Positions 1 to 8,034 of a DNA stretch of 35,906 nucleotides are shown here, piece by piece. This DNA comes from an uncultured Bacteroides sp. (GTDB lineage: Bacteria > Bacteroidota > Bacteroidia > Bacteroidales > Bacteroidaceae): positions 1 to 35,906 of the forward strand of contig CALUIQ010000222.1 of NCBI GenBank assembly GCA_944320735.1, written 5' to 3'. Position numbers and translations under genes: made by a program. Position 1 is the first letter of the stretch. Each line of letters opens with the position of its first letter. The notes beneath the pieces were generated by a model, which was not told where the DNA came from, did no database searches, and saw only the letters and a program-made list of their open reading frames with translations.

Positions 1-66
1 ACAGAGATTTTATTTTATTGATTTACAAATATATTTTCTCTGTGTCTTTGTGTCTCTGTGTTTTAT
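1..66. repeat. Intergenic inverted-repeat element, left part cut by window edge
   Basis: The stretch ends with an arm reading TCTCTGTGTCTTTGTGTCTC followed by TGTGTTTTAT, and opens with ACAGAGAT, the inner end of the opposite arm. The same wording in both arms occurs at 35318-35391. It lies just downstream of pyruvate kinase (minus strand), so it could serve as a transcript-end hairpin. The rest of its left arm lies outside the window. Confidence 0.6.
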
Positions 67-100
67 TTCCCAATTATGATACATCCTCATCATTCATCAT

Positions 101-1561
101 TTATAAATATCGGTTACTGTTGGGCAACACACAATCGTCGGCGTGCTTCAAGACATCCTCCACTACGTTGATTTCGAGGAAAGAAGTCTGCGTGCCTGCC
201 TTGCCGCTGCTCAGATAGCCCACCATATCCGTGGGTTGTAGCTTTCCGTCGGCCAACAGGCGGCGCAGGGCGGCGAAATAGTATTCTTGTCCGTTGGCCA
301 GCTCGGGCATATAGATGGCTTCCACGCCGTAAGAAAGAGCCAAGTGGCGCATCGTCTTCTCCTTGTAGCAGATGGCCAGCACGGGATATTTGCCACGGAA
401 GGCGGCCAGGTTGCGTGCGGTGCGTCCGCTATAGCTGTCGGTAATGATGGCACGGATTTTCAATTTTACCGTGGCCTTTACGGCTTGCTTGGCCAGGAAG
501 GCTGTCACGTCATTGCTGTTCTCGTCCAGCGGGATGCGCACATCGTTTTCTGCCAATTTGTCCTGTTCGGCTTGGGCGGCCACTTTCGTCATCGTCTTCA
601 CGGCTTCCACCGGATATTTGCCGTAGGCCGTCTCTCCGCTCAGCATCAGGGCATCGGTGCGGTAATAAATGGCGTTGGCAATGTCAGTCACCTCCGCACG
701 GGTGGGACGCGGATTGGAAATCATCGTGTGGAGCATCTGCGTGGCCACGATGACCGGTTTCTTGGCCAAGATACACTTGCGTATCAAGACGCGCTGAATG
801 CCGGGGATACGCTCTTGGGGCACCTCGATGCCCAAGTCACCACGGGCTATCATCACGCCGTCGGCCACTTCCAGTATCTCGTCTATGTTGTCCACCCCTT
901 CCTGGTTTTCTATCTTGGCGATAATCTTGATGTCGCTTCCGTGCTCGTCCAGGATGGCGCGGATGTCCAGCACGTCCTGTTTGGAGCGAACAAAGGAGTG
1001 AGCTATGAAGTCGATGTCTTTCTCGATGGCGTACAGAATGTTGTTGCGGTCTTTCTCCGTCAGCGAAGGCAGGTTGATGCGGACGCCGGGCACGTTGACA
1101 CTCTTGCGGCTTCCCAGCGTGGCCTCGTTTTGCACCTCGCAAAGCAGGTAATCGGGATGTTTCTCCACCACAATCATTTCCAGCTCGCCGTCATCTATCA
1201 AGATGTGTCCGCCTTCGTTCAAGTCGTGTACGAAGTTGGGGTAAGACACCGAGATACATTCGGCCGTGGTCGTTTGTTCAGGATTGCCCATCACCTTGAC
1301 GCGGTCTCCCGTCTTGAACGTGATGGGTTCGCCCGCCAACGGGGTGGTACGTACCTCCGGGCCTTTGGTGTCCATCAGGATACCGATGCGGTTGGACACG
1401 GTACGGACGTTGTTTATCAGCTTCTCGGCGCCTTCACGCCCCAAGTGAGCCGTGTTCATTCGCACTACGTTCATTCCAGCCTCAAACAGTTGGCGGATGA
1501 AGTCTACTTCGCAACGTTGGTCGGAAATCGTCGCCACAATTTTAGTTTGCTTCAGTAACAT
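101..1561 (-). CDS. pyk: Pyruvate kinase
   Basis: Catalyses the last glycolytic step, phosphoenolpyruvate + ADP to pyruvate + ATP, in the cytoplasm. The 486-residue product spans the whole family. An N-terminal barrel strand carries the substrate region RMNTAHL (about residues 34-40), followed by DTKGPEVRT (64-72). The catalytic Lys is in IIAKIENQEG (K216), the metal and phosphate loop is ARGDLG (239-244), and the active-site segment is TQMLHTMISNPRPTRAE (274-290). The C-terminal regulatory-type domain starts near residue 340. The ATG gives MLLKQTKIVATIS, a normal family start. Upstream on the same strand lies aroQ, 295 bases away across an inverted repeat, so co-transcription is uncertain. 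Confidence 0.97.
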   Translation of the reverse strand: MLLKQTKIVATISDQRCEVDFIRQLFEAGMNVVRMNTAHLGREGAEKLINNVRTVSNRIGILMDTKGPEVRTTPLAGEPITFKTGDRVKVMGNPEQTTTAECISVSYPNFVHDLNEGGHILIDDGELEMIVVEKHPDYLLCEVQNEATLGSRKSVNVPGVRINLPSLTEKDRNNILYAIEKDIDFIAHSFVRSKQDVLDIRAILDEHGSDIKIIAKIENQEGVDNIDEILEVADGVMIARGDLGIEVPQERIPGIQRVLIRKCILAKKPVIVATQMLHTMISNPRPTRAEVTDIANAIYYRTDALMLSGETAYGKYPVEAVKTMTKVAAQAEQDKLAENDVRIPLDENSNDVTAFLAKQAVKATVKLKIRAIITDSYSGRTARNLAAFRGKYPVLAICYKEKTMRHLALSYGVEAIYMPELANGQEYYFAALRRLLADGKLQPTDMVGYLSSGKAGTQTSFLEINVVEDVLKHADDCVLPNSNRYL

Positions 1562-1610
1562 AATCTTAATATCTTTAAGTAACCAATCGTATTTATCTTA
1601 GTTGTACGTT

Positions 1611-1733
1611 CATTTTTCATCCGCAGATGACGCGGATGGCGCAGATTTAATATTTTTCTTTGCGGGATAATAAGGATTTGGGCGAAGCCCCCTAAAAATC
1701 CGTGTTATCTGTGTCATCTGCGGATGAAAAATG
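1611..1733. repeat. Intergenic inverted repeat between aroQ and pyk
   Basis: The left arm (1611-1650) and right arm (1694-1733) are reverse complements over their outer 21 bases, beginning CATTTTTCATCCGCAGATGA. Inside that they share only a diverged GCGGAT/ACGGAT-type sequence. The central 40-odd bases include GGGCGAAGCCCCC, a small hairpin of its own. The element could fold into a long hairpin in the aroQ-pyk transcript. It belongs to a type of intergenic element common in Bacteroides, as judged from memory. No coding sequence is seen in the 1562-1856 gap. Confidence 0.75.
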
Positions 1734-1856
1734 AAACGATACATTATTATTATATACTCCTATTTCTTTAGACTATCCTTCGCTTAGCGGGACGCGATGT
1801 TGCGCGAAAGGAGTCACAAAACTTGGCGGAGAGAAACGTCCGGCCTGTGTCGGTCC

Positions 1857-2282
1857 TCAATGCCCGGCCTGCAACAAGGCTTCCACCGCCAAACGATACG
1901 AGTCGAGCCCAAAGCCGCAGATGACACCCCGGCAGGCACAAGCTATCATCGATACGTGCCGGAAGGATTCACGCGCGTGGACGTTGGAGATATGCACCTC
2001 GATGACCGGTGCGGTGATGGCGCGGATGGCGTCTTGCAAAGCGATGGACGTATGGGTATAGGCACCCGCGTTCAGCACGATGCCGTCCACATCGAAGCCT
2101 ACTTCTTGTATCTTGTCGATAAGTTCGCCTTCGATGTTCGACTGGAAATAGTCGATGCACACGTCCGGATAACGGCTTTTCAATCCGGCCAGACAGTCCT
2201 CAAACGTCGAACTGCCATAAATGGAAGGTTCACGCTTGCCCAGCAGGTTAATGTTGGGTCCGTTGATGATTTGTATGCGCAT
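1857..2282 (-). CDS. aroQ: 3-dehydroquinate dehydratase, type II
   Basis: Converts 3-dehydroquinate to 3-dehydroshikimate in the shikimate pathway. The enzyme forms a flavodoxin-like dodecamer in the cytoplasm. The 141-residue length is normal for the family. The N-terminal signature NGPNINLLGKREPSIYG contains the catalytic Arg and Tyr loop. NAGAYTHTSIALQDAI carries the substrate-binding Asn and the YTHTS segment, and EVHISNVHARESFRHVS carries the catalytic His and Arg region. It is transcribed divergently from the xerC/D-like recombinase. A minus-strand -7 box lies about 53 bases upstream of the ATG. Confidence 0.96.
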   Translation of the reverse strand: MRIQIINGPNINLLGKREPSIYGSSTFEDCLAGLKSRYPDVCIDYFQSNIEGELIDKIQEVGFDVDGIVLNAGAYTHTSIALQDAIRAITAPVIEVHISNVHARESFRHVSMIACACRGVICGFGLDSYRLAVEALLQAGH

Positions 2283-2334
2283 ATACTTGTTTTTTTATTA
2301 TTTTTGCCCCGCAAGGGCACACTTTTTGTGCGTG

Positions 2335-2342
2335 CAAAGATA
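2335..2342 (-). promoter_or_regulatory. Bacteroidetes -7 box for aroQ
   Basis: The minus strand reads TATCTTTG here, an exact match to the Bacteroidetes TAnnTTTG element, about 53 bases before the aroQ ATG. The box is only about 30 bases from the divergent recombinase start, so both genes share a very short control region. No good -33 TTTG was found at the expected distance. Confidence 0.6.
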
Positions 2343-2370
2343 GGAAAAAGAATTGGAAAAGCGGAAAGAA

Positions 2371-3321
2371 ATGGATAATAAGGAACGTCAGGCATTGGTT
2401 ATCAGGAAATACCGGCAACACTTGAAGCTGGAAAGGGGACTTTCCAAAAACACCGAAGAGGCTTACTTGACAGACCTCGACAAGCTGTTGCGCTTCTTGG
2501 AAGGAGAAAAGGGTAACGTGTTCGATGTCACGCTGGACGACCTCCAACGCTTCAACGCCGGCCTGCACGACATCGGCATCCATCCGCGCTCGCAGGCTCG
2601 TATCTTGTCGGGCATCAAGTCGTTCTTCCACTTCCTGGTGTTGGCCGATTATCGGGAGGACGACCCTGCCGAGTTGTTGGAAGGACCGAAGATTGGCTTC
2701 CACCTGCCCGAGGTGCTGACCGTAGAAGAGATTGACCGCATCATTGACGCCATCGACCTGAGCAAGCCCGAAGGCCAACGCAACCGGGCCATTGTAGAGA
2801 CGCTGTATAGTTGTGGCTTGCGCGTGTCCGAGTTGTGCGGCCTGAAGTTGTCCGACCTGTATTTGGACGAAGGCTTCATTCGGGTGACAGGCAAAGGCGA
2901 CAAACAGCGCCTTGTGCCTATTTCGCCCCGTGCCATCAAGGAACTGAAATATTGGTTTATGGACCGCAATACCACTTGGCGCATCAAGCCGGACTTCGAG
3001 GACTATGTTTTTCTGGCCCGTTGGGGAAAAAATATCAGCCGCATTCAGGTGTTTCAGCTCGTCAAAGAGTTGGCCCGGCTGGCCGGCGTCACCAAAAACA
3101 TCAGCCCCCATACCTTCCGCCACTCCTTTGCCACCCATTTGCTGGAAGGCGGAGCCAACCTGCGCGCCATCCAGTGTATGCTGGGGCACGAGAGCATTGC
3201 CACGACTGAGATATACACGCATATCGACCGGAATATGTTGCGGAGTGAAATCATCGAGCACCATCCGCGCAACATCAAGTATCGCGAAGAGCAACGTCAT
3301 ACATTAAATTATAATAAATAA
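2371..3321 (+). CDS. xerD: Tyrosine recombinase XerC/XerD type
   Basis: Site-specific tyrosine recombinase, probably one of the two Xer proteins that resolve chromosome dimers at dif. From the ATG at 2371 it has 316 residues. An in-frame TTG 18 bases upstream is possible but less likely. An N-terminal SAM-like core-binding domain (KYRQHLKLERGLSKNTEEAY) precedes the catalytic domain. The catalytic residues seen are Arg in YSCGLRVSELCGLKLSDL, Lys in VTGKGDKQRLVP, His-x-x-Arg in HTFRHSFATHLLEGGA, His in GHESIATTEIY, and the Tyr nucleophile in IYTHI. All are intact. Nothing around it looks like an integrated element, which favours a housekeeping role. XerD rather than XerC is a guess from overall resemblance. 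Confidence 0.9.
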   Translation: MDNKERQALVIRKYRQHLKLERGLSKNTEEAYLTDLDKLLRFLEGEKGNVFDVTLDDLQRFNAGLHDIGIHPRSQARILSGIKSFFHFLVLADYREDDPAELLEGPKIGFHLPEVLTVEEIDRIIDAIDLSKPEGQRNRAIVETLYSCGLRVSELCGLKLSDLYLDEGFIRVTGKGDKQRLVPISPRAIKELKYWFMDRNTTWRIKPDFEDYVFLARWGKNISRIQVFQLVKELARLAGVTKNISPHTFRHSFATHLLEGGANLRAIQCMLGHESIATTEIYTHIDRNMLRSEIIEHHPRNIKYREEQRHTLNYNK

Positions 3322-3354
3322 TGAGGGGTTATTAACAAATTGTAGAAAAATTAA

Positions 3355-3362
3355 TATCTTTG
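3355..3362 (+). promoter_or_regulatory. -7 box of the OmpA/TPR lipoprotein gene
   Basis: TATCTTTG matches the Bacteroidetes -7 element and is followed by about 90 bases of A/T-rich leader before the ATG at 3460. The -33 position is only A/T-rich (TTATTAAC). The long leader and strongly biased codon use downstream suggest a strong promoter. Confidence 0.6.
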
Positions 3363-3459
3363 CGTAGCCAAATCCTGCAAAAGCGTTTGGCGAAGCGATA
3401 GGAAAGTAAAGAATAAATAAGTAAATTATTCAATTTCAAACAATTAATTTATACCAAAA

Positions 3460-5154
3460 ATGACGAAGAAGTTGTATTTGCCATTACTGATGGCGTGCGT
3501 TGTTGCACTGACATCGTGCAGCAAGAAAATGGGTGAGTTATCATCCGATTACTTCACGGTAACCCCGCAGGTGCTGGAAGCAATCAACGGTGAAGTTCCC
3601 GCTACTATCAACGGTAAGTTCCCCGAAAAGTATTTCAACAAGAAGGCCGTAGTAGAAGTTACGCCTGTCCTGAAGTGGGACGGTGGCGAAGCCAAAGGCC
3701 AGTCCGCTACTTTCCAAGGCGAGAAGGTAGAAGGCAACGACCAGACTATCTCTTACAAGATGGGTGGCAGCTACACGATGAAGACTACGTTCGACTATGT
3801 GCCCGAAATGGCTAAGTCTGAACTTTACCTGGAGTTCACCGCTACTATTGGCAAGAAGACCGTTGAAATCCCGGCCGTAAAGATTGCCGACGGTGTGATT
3901 TCTACTTCCGAATTGGTTGAGCAGACTTTGGAAACCGCTAACACAGCTACCGGTGAAGACGCTTTCCAACGTATCATCAAGGAAAAACACGAGGCTAACA
4001 TTATGTTCTTGATTCAGCAGGCTAACGTTCGCTCCAGCGAGCTGAAGACCGCTAAGGCTTTCAACGAAGAAGTGAAGAACATCAACGAGACTCCGAACCG
4101 CAAGATTGACAACATCACCATTTCAGCATACGCTTCTCCCGATGGTGGTATGGACTTGAACACCAAGCTGGCTGAGAACCGTCAGGACAACACGGCTAAG
4201 GTCATCAACAAGAACCTGAAGAAGGACAAGATTGAAGGCCTCAACGTTGACACGAAGTACACCGCTGAAGACTGGGAAGGCTTCCAGGAATTGGTTAGCA
4301 AGTCTAACATCCAAGACAAGGAGCTGATTCTCCGCGTTCTGTCTATGTATTCTGACCCCGAGCAGAGAGAGCAAGAAATCAAGAACATCTCTTCTGTTTA
4401 CAAGACTTTGGCTGACGAAATCCTGCCGCAACTCCGTCGTTCTCGCCTGACTTTGAACTACGAGGTTATCGGTAAGTCTGATGAGGAAATCTCTAACCTG
4501 GCCGCTACGGATGCCAGCCAGCTGAATCTGGAAGAGTTGCTCTATGCCGCTACGCTGACTAACGACGCCGCCAAGAAGGAAGCCATCTACACCAAGGCTA
4601 CTCAAAACTTCCCCAACGACTATCGCGCTTACAACAACTTGGGCAAGCTGGCATACGCTGCCGGTAACTTGGATAAGGCCGAAAGCTATCTGAAGAAGTC
4701 TTTGTCTATCAAGAACTCTCCGGAGGCTAATATGAATATGGGCTTGGTTGCACTGAGCAAGGGTGACAAGGCTGCCGCCGAGACTTACTTGGCCAAGGCT
4801 TCGGGTGCTCCTGAACTGAACGAGGCTCTGGGTAACCTGTACATCGCTCAAGGTCAGTATGAAAAGGCCGTTAACGCATTTGGTGACACGAAGACCAACA
4901 GCGCAGCTTTGGCACAAATCTTGGCTAAGGACTACAACAAGGCTAAGAACACTTTGGCTGACATCGAAAATCCGGATGCTTACACAGACTACTTGATTGC
5001 TATCCTGGGCGCAAGAACGGACAACGCTTCTCTGACTATCAGCAGCCTGAAGGATGCTGTTGCTAAGGACGCTACGCTGGGTAAGAAAGCCGCTACAGAC
5101 TTGGAATTTGCTAAATACTTTACGAATGCTGAATTTATGAGCATTGCGAAATAA
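3460..5154 (+). CDS. Lipoprotein with OmpA-like region and C-terminal TPR repeats
   Basis: Outer-membrane or periplasmic lipoprotein of 564 residues, with signal peptide and lipobox LTSC (Cys20). The middle region (about 215-275) has ISAYASPDGGMDLNTKLAENR followed by a helical stretch. It resembles an OmpA/peptidoglycan-binding fold but lacks clean diagnostic residues. From about residue 350 on there are several TPR units, for example YRAYNNLGKLAYAAGNLDKA, then ANMNMGLVALSKGDKAAAE and ALGNLYIAQGQYEKAVNAF. Codon use is strikingly narrow (AAG, GCT, AAC, TTG/CTG, GGT), unlike most neighbours, which suggests very high expression. The family is conserved in Bacteroidales. The exact role is not known to me, though cell-envelope scaffolding is plausible. 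It is monocistronic, with a strong terminator after it. Confidence 0.85.
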   Translation: MTKKLYLPLLMACVVALTSCSKKMGELSSDYFTVTPQVLEAINGEVPATINGKFPEKYFNKKAVVEVTPVLKWDGGEAKGQSATFQGEKVEGNDQTISYKMGGSYTMKTTFDYVPEMAKSELYLEFTATIGKKTVEIPAVKIADGVISTSELVEQTLETANTATGEDAFQRIIKEKHEANIMFLIQQANVRSSELKTAKAFNEEVKNINETPNRKIDNITISAYASPDGGMDLNTKLAENRQDNTAKVINKNLKKDKIEGLNVDTKYTAEDWEGFQELVSKSNIQDKELILRVLSMYSDPEQREQEIKNISSVYKTLADEILPQLRRSRLTLNYEVIGKSDEEISNLAATDASQLNLEELLYAATLTNDAAKKEAIYTKATQNFPNDYRAYNNLGKLAYAAGNLDKAESYLKKSLSIKNSPEANMNMGLVALSKGDKAAAETYLAKASGAPELNEALGNLYIAQGQYEKAVNAFGDTKTNSAALAQILAKDYNKAKNTLADIENPDAYTDYLIAILGARTDNASLTISSLKDAVAKDATLGKKAATDLEFAKYFTNAEFMSIAK

Positions 5155-5177
5155 GCATATCCCATACTGAAAAAAAG

Positions 5178-5215
5178 ATGCCCGATATAGAAATGTATCG
5201 GGCATTTCTTTTATT
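5178..5215 (+). terminator. Rho-independent terminator after the TPR lipoprotein
   Basis: A perfect 10-bp stem, ATGCCCGATA (5178-5187) and TATCGGGCAT (5196-5205), encloses an 8-base loop and is followed by TTCTTTTATT. It starts about 23 bases after the lipoprotein stop codon. Confidence 0.9.
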
Positions 5216-5275
5216 ACAACAGAAAAAGAGTTACTTTTGCACACAATATTCTCAGGCAACACATTTATGATATAT

Positions 5276-6307
5276 ATGAAGAAAAGTAACTTTGTTATCT
5301 TGTGCTTTTTGTCCATCTTGTTGGTGGCTTGTAAGAGCAAGCCTACCCACATCGTCACAATAGAAGGGCATATCGCAGGATTAGGAAATGACACTATCTA
5401 CCTCTATGGCTCGGATGAAATGTACAGCCGGTTGGATACACTGGTGTCGCAAGGGGATCGTTTTATGGCCGAACTGGACATTGATACGTTGGTTACCTCT
5501 TGGCTACAATTCCCTGACGGTACGGAATATCCTCTCTATATGGATAAAGGTAGCCAAATCAAGATTGGAGGCAGCGTAGAGAGAATGGATTCGTTGAATA
5601 TCACAGGGCATCCGCTGAACGAAGAACTCACCGCCTTTCGTCATAAACTGGCGCTGATGGAAGCCGCCACGCCTGAGCAAGTCACCCAAGCGGCCGAGAA
5701 TTACATAGAGAATCATCTCGCCTCGCTCACCAGCATTTATGTGTTGGACCGATATTTTGTACAACAAGTTTCACCTGACTTCCGACGCATCGAGCGCCTG
5801 ATTGAGAATATGACGGGAGAGTTGAAAGACCAAAATTACATTCAGGAACTGAGTGCCTACATCGAAACACAGGATAAGATTTCAATCGGGAAATCCGCCC
5901 CCTATTTTCAACTGCCTAACGCCCAAGGCAAAAAGCTGAATCGTAGTGACTTCAAGGACAAATACTTGTTGCTGCATTTTTGGGCGTCGTGGGATGAAGC
6001 GTCACGCCAAAGCTGTGCCGGGCTGCGTGCGTTATTCAAGAAAAAAGCCTATAAGAAGCATCTGGCCATCTTAGGCATCTCATTGGATGTAGATAAGAAG
6101 CAATGGGAAGCGGCCATAGAGAAAGATACGCTCCAATGGGAACAGGTTTGCGACTTCCAAGGCTGGAATTCCACTTCGATAAAGCAATTTGGGATAAGGG
6201 AACTTCCGTCCTTATGGCTGCTCAGCCCTACGGGCCGTATCGAGGGGAAAGATATGACCCTTGCCGAGATAGAAGAAAAACTGAAAGCAATCACCACAAA
6301 AAAATAG
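5276..6307 (+). CDS. DUF4369/thioredoxin-fold lipoprotein, CXXC lost
   Basis: Membrane-anchored thioredoxin-like protein of the Bacteroidetes DUF4369-TlpA type, 343 residues from the ATG at 5276 (an ATG three codons earlier is also possible). The lipobox is LLVAC with Cys19. An N-terminal beta-rich domain (about 25-110, VTIEGHIAGLGNDTIYLYG) resembles DUF4369. The C-terminal half has the AhpC/TlpA layout: IGKSAPYFQLPNAQGKKLN, then LLLHFWASWDEASRQSCAGL, ILGISLDVDK and the cis-Pro-like RELPSLWLLSP. Where TlpA proteins have WCxxC it reads WDEASRQSC, so only the second Cys position may survive and disulfide exchange is unlikely in the usual form. It is followed 6 bases later by yifB. Confidence 0.85.
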   Translation: MKKSNFVILCFLSILLVACKSKPTHIVTIEGHIAGLGNDTIYLYGSDEMYSRLDTLVSQGDRFMAELDIDTLVTSWLQFPDGTEYPLYMDKGSQIKIGGSVERMDSLNITGHPLNEELTAFRHKLALMEAATPEQVTQAAENYIENHLASLTSIYVLDRYFVQQVSPDFRRIERLIENMTGELKDQNYIQELSAYIETQDKISIGKSAPYFQLPNAQGKKLNRSDFKDKYLLLHFWASWDEASRQSCAGLRALFKKKAYKKHLAILGISLDVDKKQWEAAIEKDTLQWEQVCDFQGWNSTSIKQFGIRELPSLWLLSPTGRIEGKDMTLAEIEEKLKAITTKK

Positions 6308-6313
6308 GAATAC

Positions 6314-7852
6314 GTGCTCATCAAAGTCTATGGAGCCGCCGTACAAGGTATTGACGCGACTCTTATCACCATCGAAGTGAACAGCTCACGGGGCTGTATG
6401 TTTTACCTTGTAGGCTTGCCCGATTCCGCGGTCAAGGAAAGTCACCAGCGCATTATTTCCGCCCTGCAAGTCAATGGATACCGGTTCCCAACCAGCAATA
6501 TAGTCATTAATATGGCTCCGGCTGACATCCGCAAGGAAGGATCGGCTTACGATTTGCCACTTGCCATCGGCATAATGGCGGCCAACGAACAGATACTTCC
6601 GGAACGTTTGGACAAGTTCATCCTTATGGGTGAGTTGGGACTGGACGGTAGCTTGCAACCCATTAAAGGTGCTTTGCCCATTGCCATCAAAGCACGGGAA
6701 TTGGGATTCGAAGGGCTCATCTTGCCCAAGCAAAATGCCCGAGAAGGAGCCGTTGTCAACAACCTGGCGGTGTACGGTGTGGAAAACATCTGCGAAGTCA
6801 TCGACTTCTTCAATGGCAAACGCGACTTGGAGCCTACCCTCGTCCATACACGCGAGGAATTCTATGCCCAACAAAGTAATTTTGATTTCGATTTTGCCGA
6901 TGTCAAAGGGCAGGAGAATGTGAAGCGGGCATTGGAGGTGGCGGCTGCCGGAGGCCACAATGTGTTGCTTATTGGTTCGCCGGGAAGCGGAAAATCTATG
7001 CTTGCCAAGCGTTTGCCATCCATCTTGCCTCCCTTGTCTTTGGCTGAAAGTCTGGAGACGACCAAGATACATTCCGTAGCCGGGAAATTGGGCAAAGACG
7101 GAGGACTTATCTCCCAGCGTCCCTTTCGTTCGCCCCACCATACTATATCGAATGTGGCAATGACGGGTGGTGGCTCCTTCCCCCAACCGGGAGAAATCAG
7201 CTTGGCACATAACGGAGTGCTCTTTTTGGACGAACTGCCCGAATTCAGCCGCAATGTACTCGAAGTCCTTCGTCAACCCTTGGAAGACAGAAAGATAAGT
7301 ATCTCCCGCGTAAAGTTCAATGTGGAATATCCTGCCAGTTTTATGTTGGTAGCGAGTATGAATCCTTGCCCCTGTGGCTATTATAACCACCCCACCAAGG
7401 CGTGCGTATGCACTCCGGGACAAGTACAAAAGTATCTGAATAGGATATCCGGTCCCTTGCTCGATCGGATTGACTTGCAAATAGAAGTCACTCCTGTCCC
7501 TTTCGAAAAAATGTCAGAGGTACAACCGGGAGAATCCAGCGCTGTCATTCGCAGTCGGGTTGTCCGTGCACGGCAAATTCAGCAACAACGTTATGCCGAT
7601 GAGCCGGGTGTCCATTGCAATGCTCAGATGAACAGTAGGCTACTGTCCCTTTATGCCCGTCCGGACGAAGCGGGGTTGGCCTTGCTGAAAGGAGCTATGA
7701 CCCGGCTCAATCTTTCCGCCCGTGCCTACGACCGCATCTTGAAGGTAGCCCGCACCATTGCCGACTTGGAGGGTAGCGAGAATGTCCTGTCTACCCATTT
7801 GGCCGAGGCTATCGGGTATCGCAACCTCGACAGGGAAGATTGGGCGGGATAA
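6314..7852 (+). CDS. yifB: YifB/ComM family Mg-chelatase-like AAA+ ATPase
   Basis: Cytoplasmic AAA+ protein of the ComM/YifB family. ComM promotes branch migration during natural transformation, while the role in Bacteroidales is unclear. It has 512 residues and a GTG start giving MLIKVYGAAVQGIDATLI, the usual family N-terminus. Residues 1-170 form the Lon-C-like (ChlI) domain. The Walker A is GSPGSGKS (221-228) and the Walker B is LFLDELPEF. A four-Cys cluster reads MNPCPCGYYNHPTKACVC. The C-terminal Mg-chelatase helical domain runs from RVVRARQIQQQRY to the end. An AGGA lies just before the GTG. It follows the thioredoxin-like lipoprotein closely and is probably co-transcribed with it. Confidence 0.95.
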   Translation: MLIKVYGAAVQGIDATLITIEVNSSRGCMFYLVGLPDSAVKESHQRIISALQVNGYRFPTSNIVINMAPADIRKEGSAYDLPLAIGIMAANEQILPERLDKFILMGELGLDGSLQPIKGALPIAIKARELGFEGLILPKQNAREGAVVNNLAVYGVENICEVIDFFNGKRDLEPTLVHTREEFYAQQSNFDFDFADVKGQENVKRALEVAAAGGHNVLLIGSPGSGKSMLAKRLPSILPPLSLAESLETTKIHSVAGKLGKDGGLISQRPFRSPHHTISNVAMTGGGSFPQPGEISLAHNGVLFLDELPEFSRNVLEVLRQPLEDRKISISRVKFNVEYPASFMLVASMNPCPCGYYNHPTKACVCTPGQVQKYLNRISGPLLDRIDLQIEVTPVPFEKMSEVQPGESSAVIRSRVVRARQIQQQRYADEPGVHCNAQMNSRLLSLYARPDEAGLALLKGAMTRLNLSARAYDRILKVARTIADLEGSENVLSTHLAEAIGYRNLDREDWAG

Positions 7853-7867
7853 AAAACAACCAAACAA

Positions 7868-7899
7868 TTTGCATACTCCAAACTTTTGCCCCACCTTTG
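7868..7899 (+). promoter_or_regulatory. Candidate promoter for the MATE gene
   Basis: TTTG (7868-7871) and CACCTTTG (7892-7899) are separated by 20 bases, the normal Bacteroidetes -33/-7 spacing. The -7 box has C in place of the first T. Transcription would start near 7906, upstream of a terminator-like hairpin that precedes the MATE start codon. Confidence 0.45.
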
Positions 7900-7917
7900 C
7901 ACCGCCATAACGAGAGA

Positions 7918-7965
7918 ATGCGTTTTGTAATCCTCATCGGAGGGCAGCAATGCCGGATAAGATGA
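7918..7965 (+). CDS. Possible 15-codon leader peptide upstream of MATE gene
   Basis: A short frame, MRFVILIGGQQCRIR, begins with ATG about 12 bases after the inferred transcript start, with GAGAG just before it. Its TGA falls inside the left arm of the terminator hairpin at 7951-8000, so translation to the stop would disturb that hairpin. This is the geometry of a translation-coupled attenuator. A frame this short can arise by chance, and there is no independent proof that it is translated. Confidence 0.25.
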   Translation: MRFVILIGGQQCRIR

Positions 7966-8000
7966 CTGGGTAAAACCAATCATTTTATCCGGCATTTTTT
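7951..8000 (+). terminator. Terminator or attenuator hairpin before the MATE gene
   Basis: TGCCGGATAA (7951-7960) pairs with TTATCCGGCA (7985-7994). The stem can be extended by ATGA/TCAT across one G-T pair to about 15 bp, and it is followed directly by TTTTTT. It may simply end the yifB transcript. The candidate promoter at 7868-7899 lies upstream of it, so it could also attenuate the exporter gene. An alternative pairing, TCATC (7934-7938) with GATGA (7961-7965), would compete with it. Confidence 0.75.
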
Positions 8001-8034
8001 ATGAGACATCAAGTAACAGAAAAATAGAAAAGCA

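Noticed and set aside
287..1558. Long open frame on the plus strand opposite pyruvate kinase
   Set aside because: It is antisense to an intact, well-conserved gene, lacks recognisable motifs and arises from codon bias.
2248..3300. Long minus-strand frame opposite the recombinase
   Set aside because: The plus-strand gene has all catalytic residues; the reverse frame has no family resemblance and spans the divergent promoter.
2371..3321. Recombinase considered as an integrase of a mobile element
   Set aside because: It looks like a chromosomal Xer protein, and no element boundaries or cargo genes adjoin it.
4123..5394. Minus-strand frame of about 420 codons opposite the TPR lipoprotein
   Set aside because: It is a by-product of the restricted codon use of the plus-strand gene and crosses its terminator.
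7900..8000. MATE leader considered as a known riboswitch (TPP, guanidine, fluoride)
   Set aside because: The conserved core words of those classes were not found; only a terminator and a short frame are supported.
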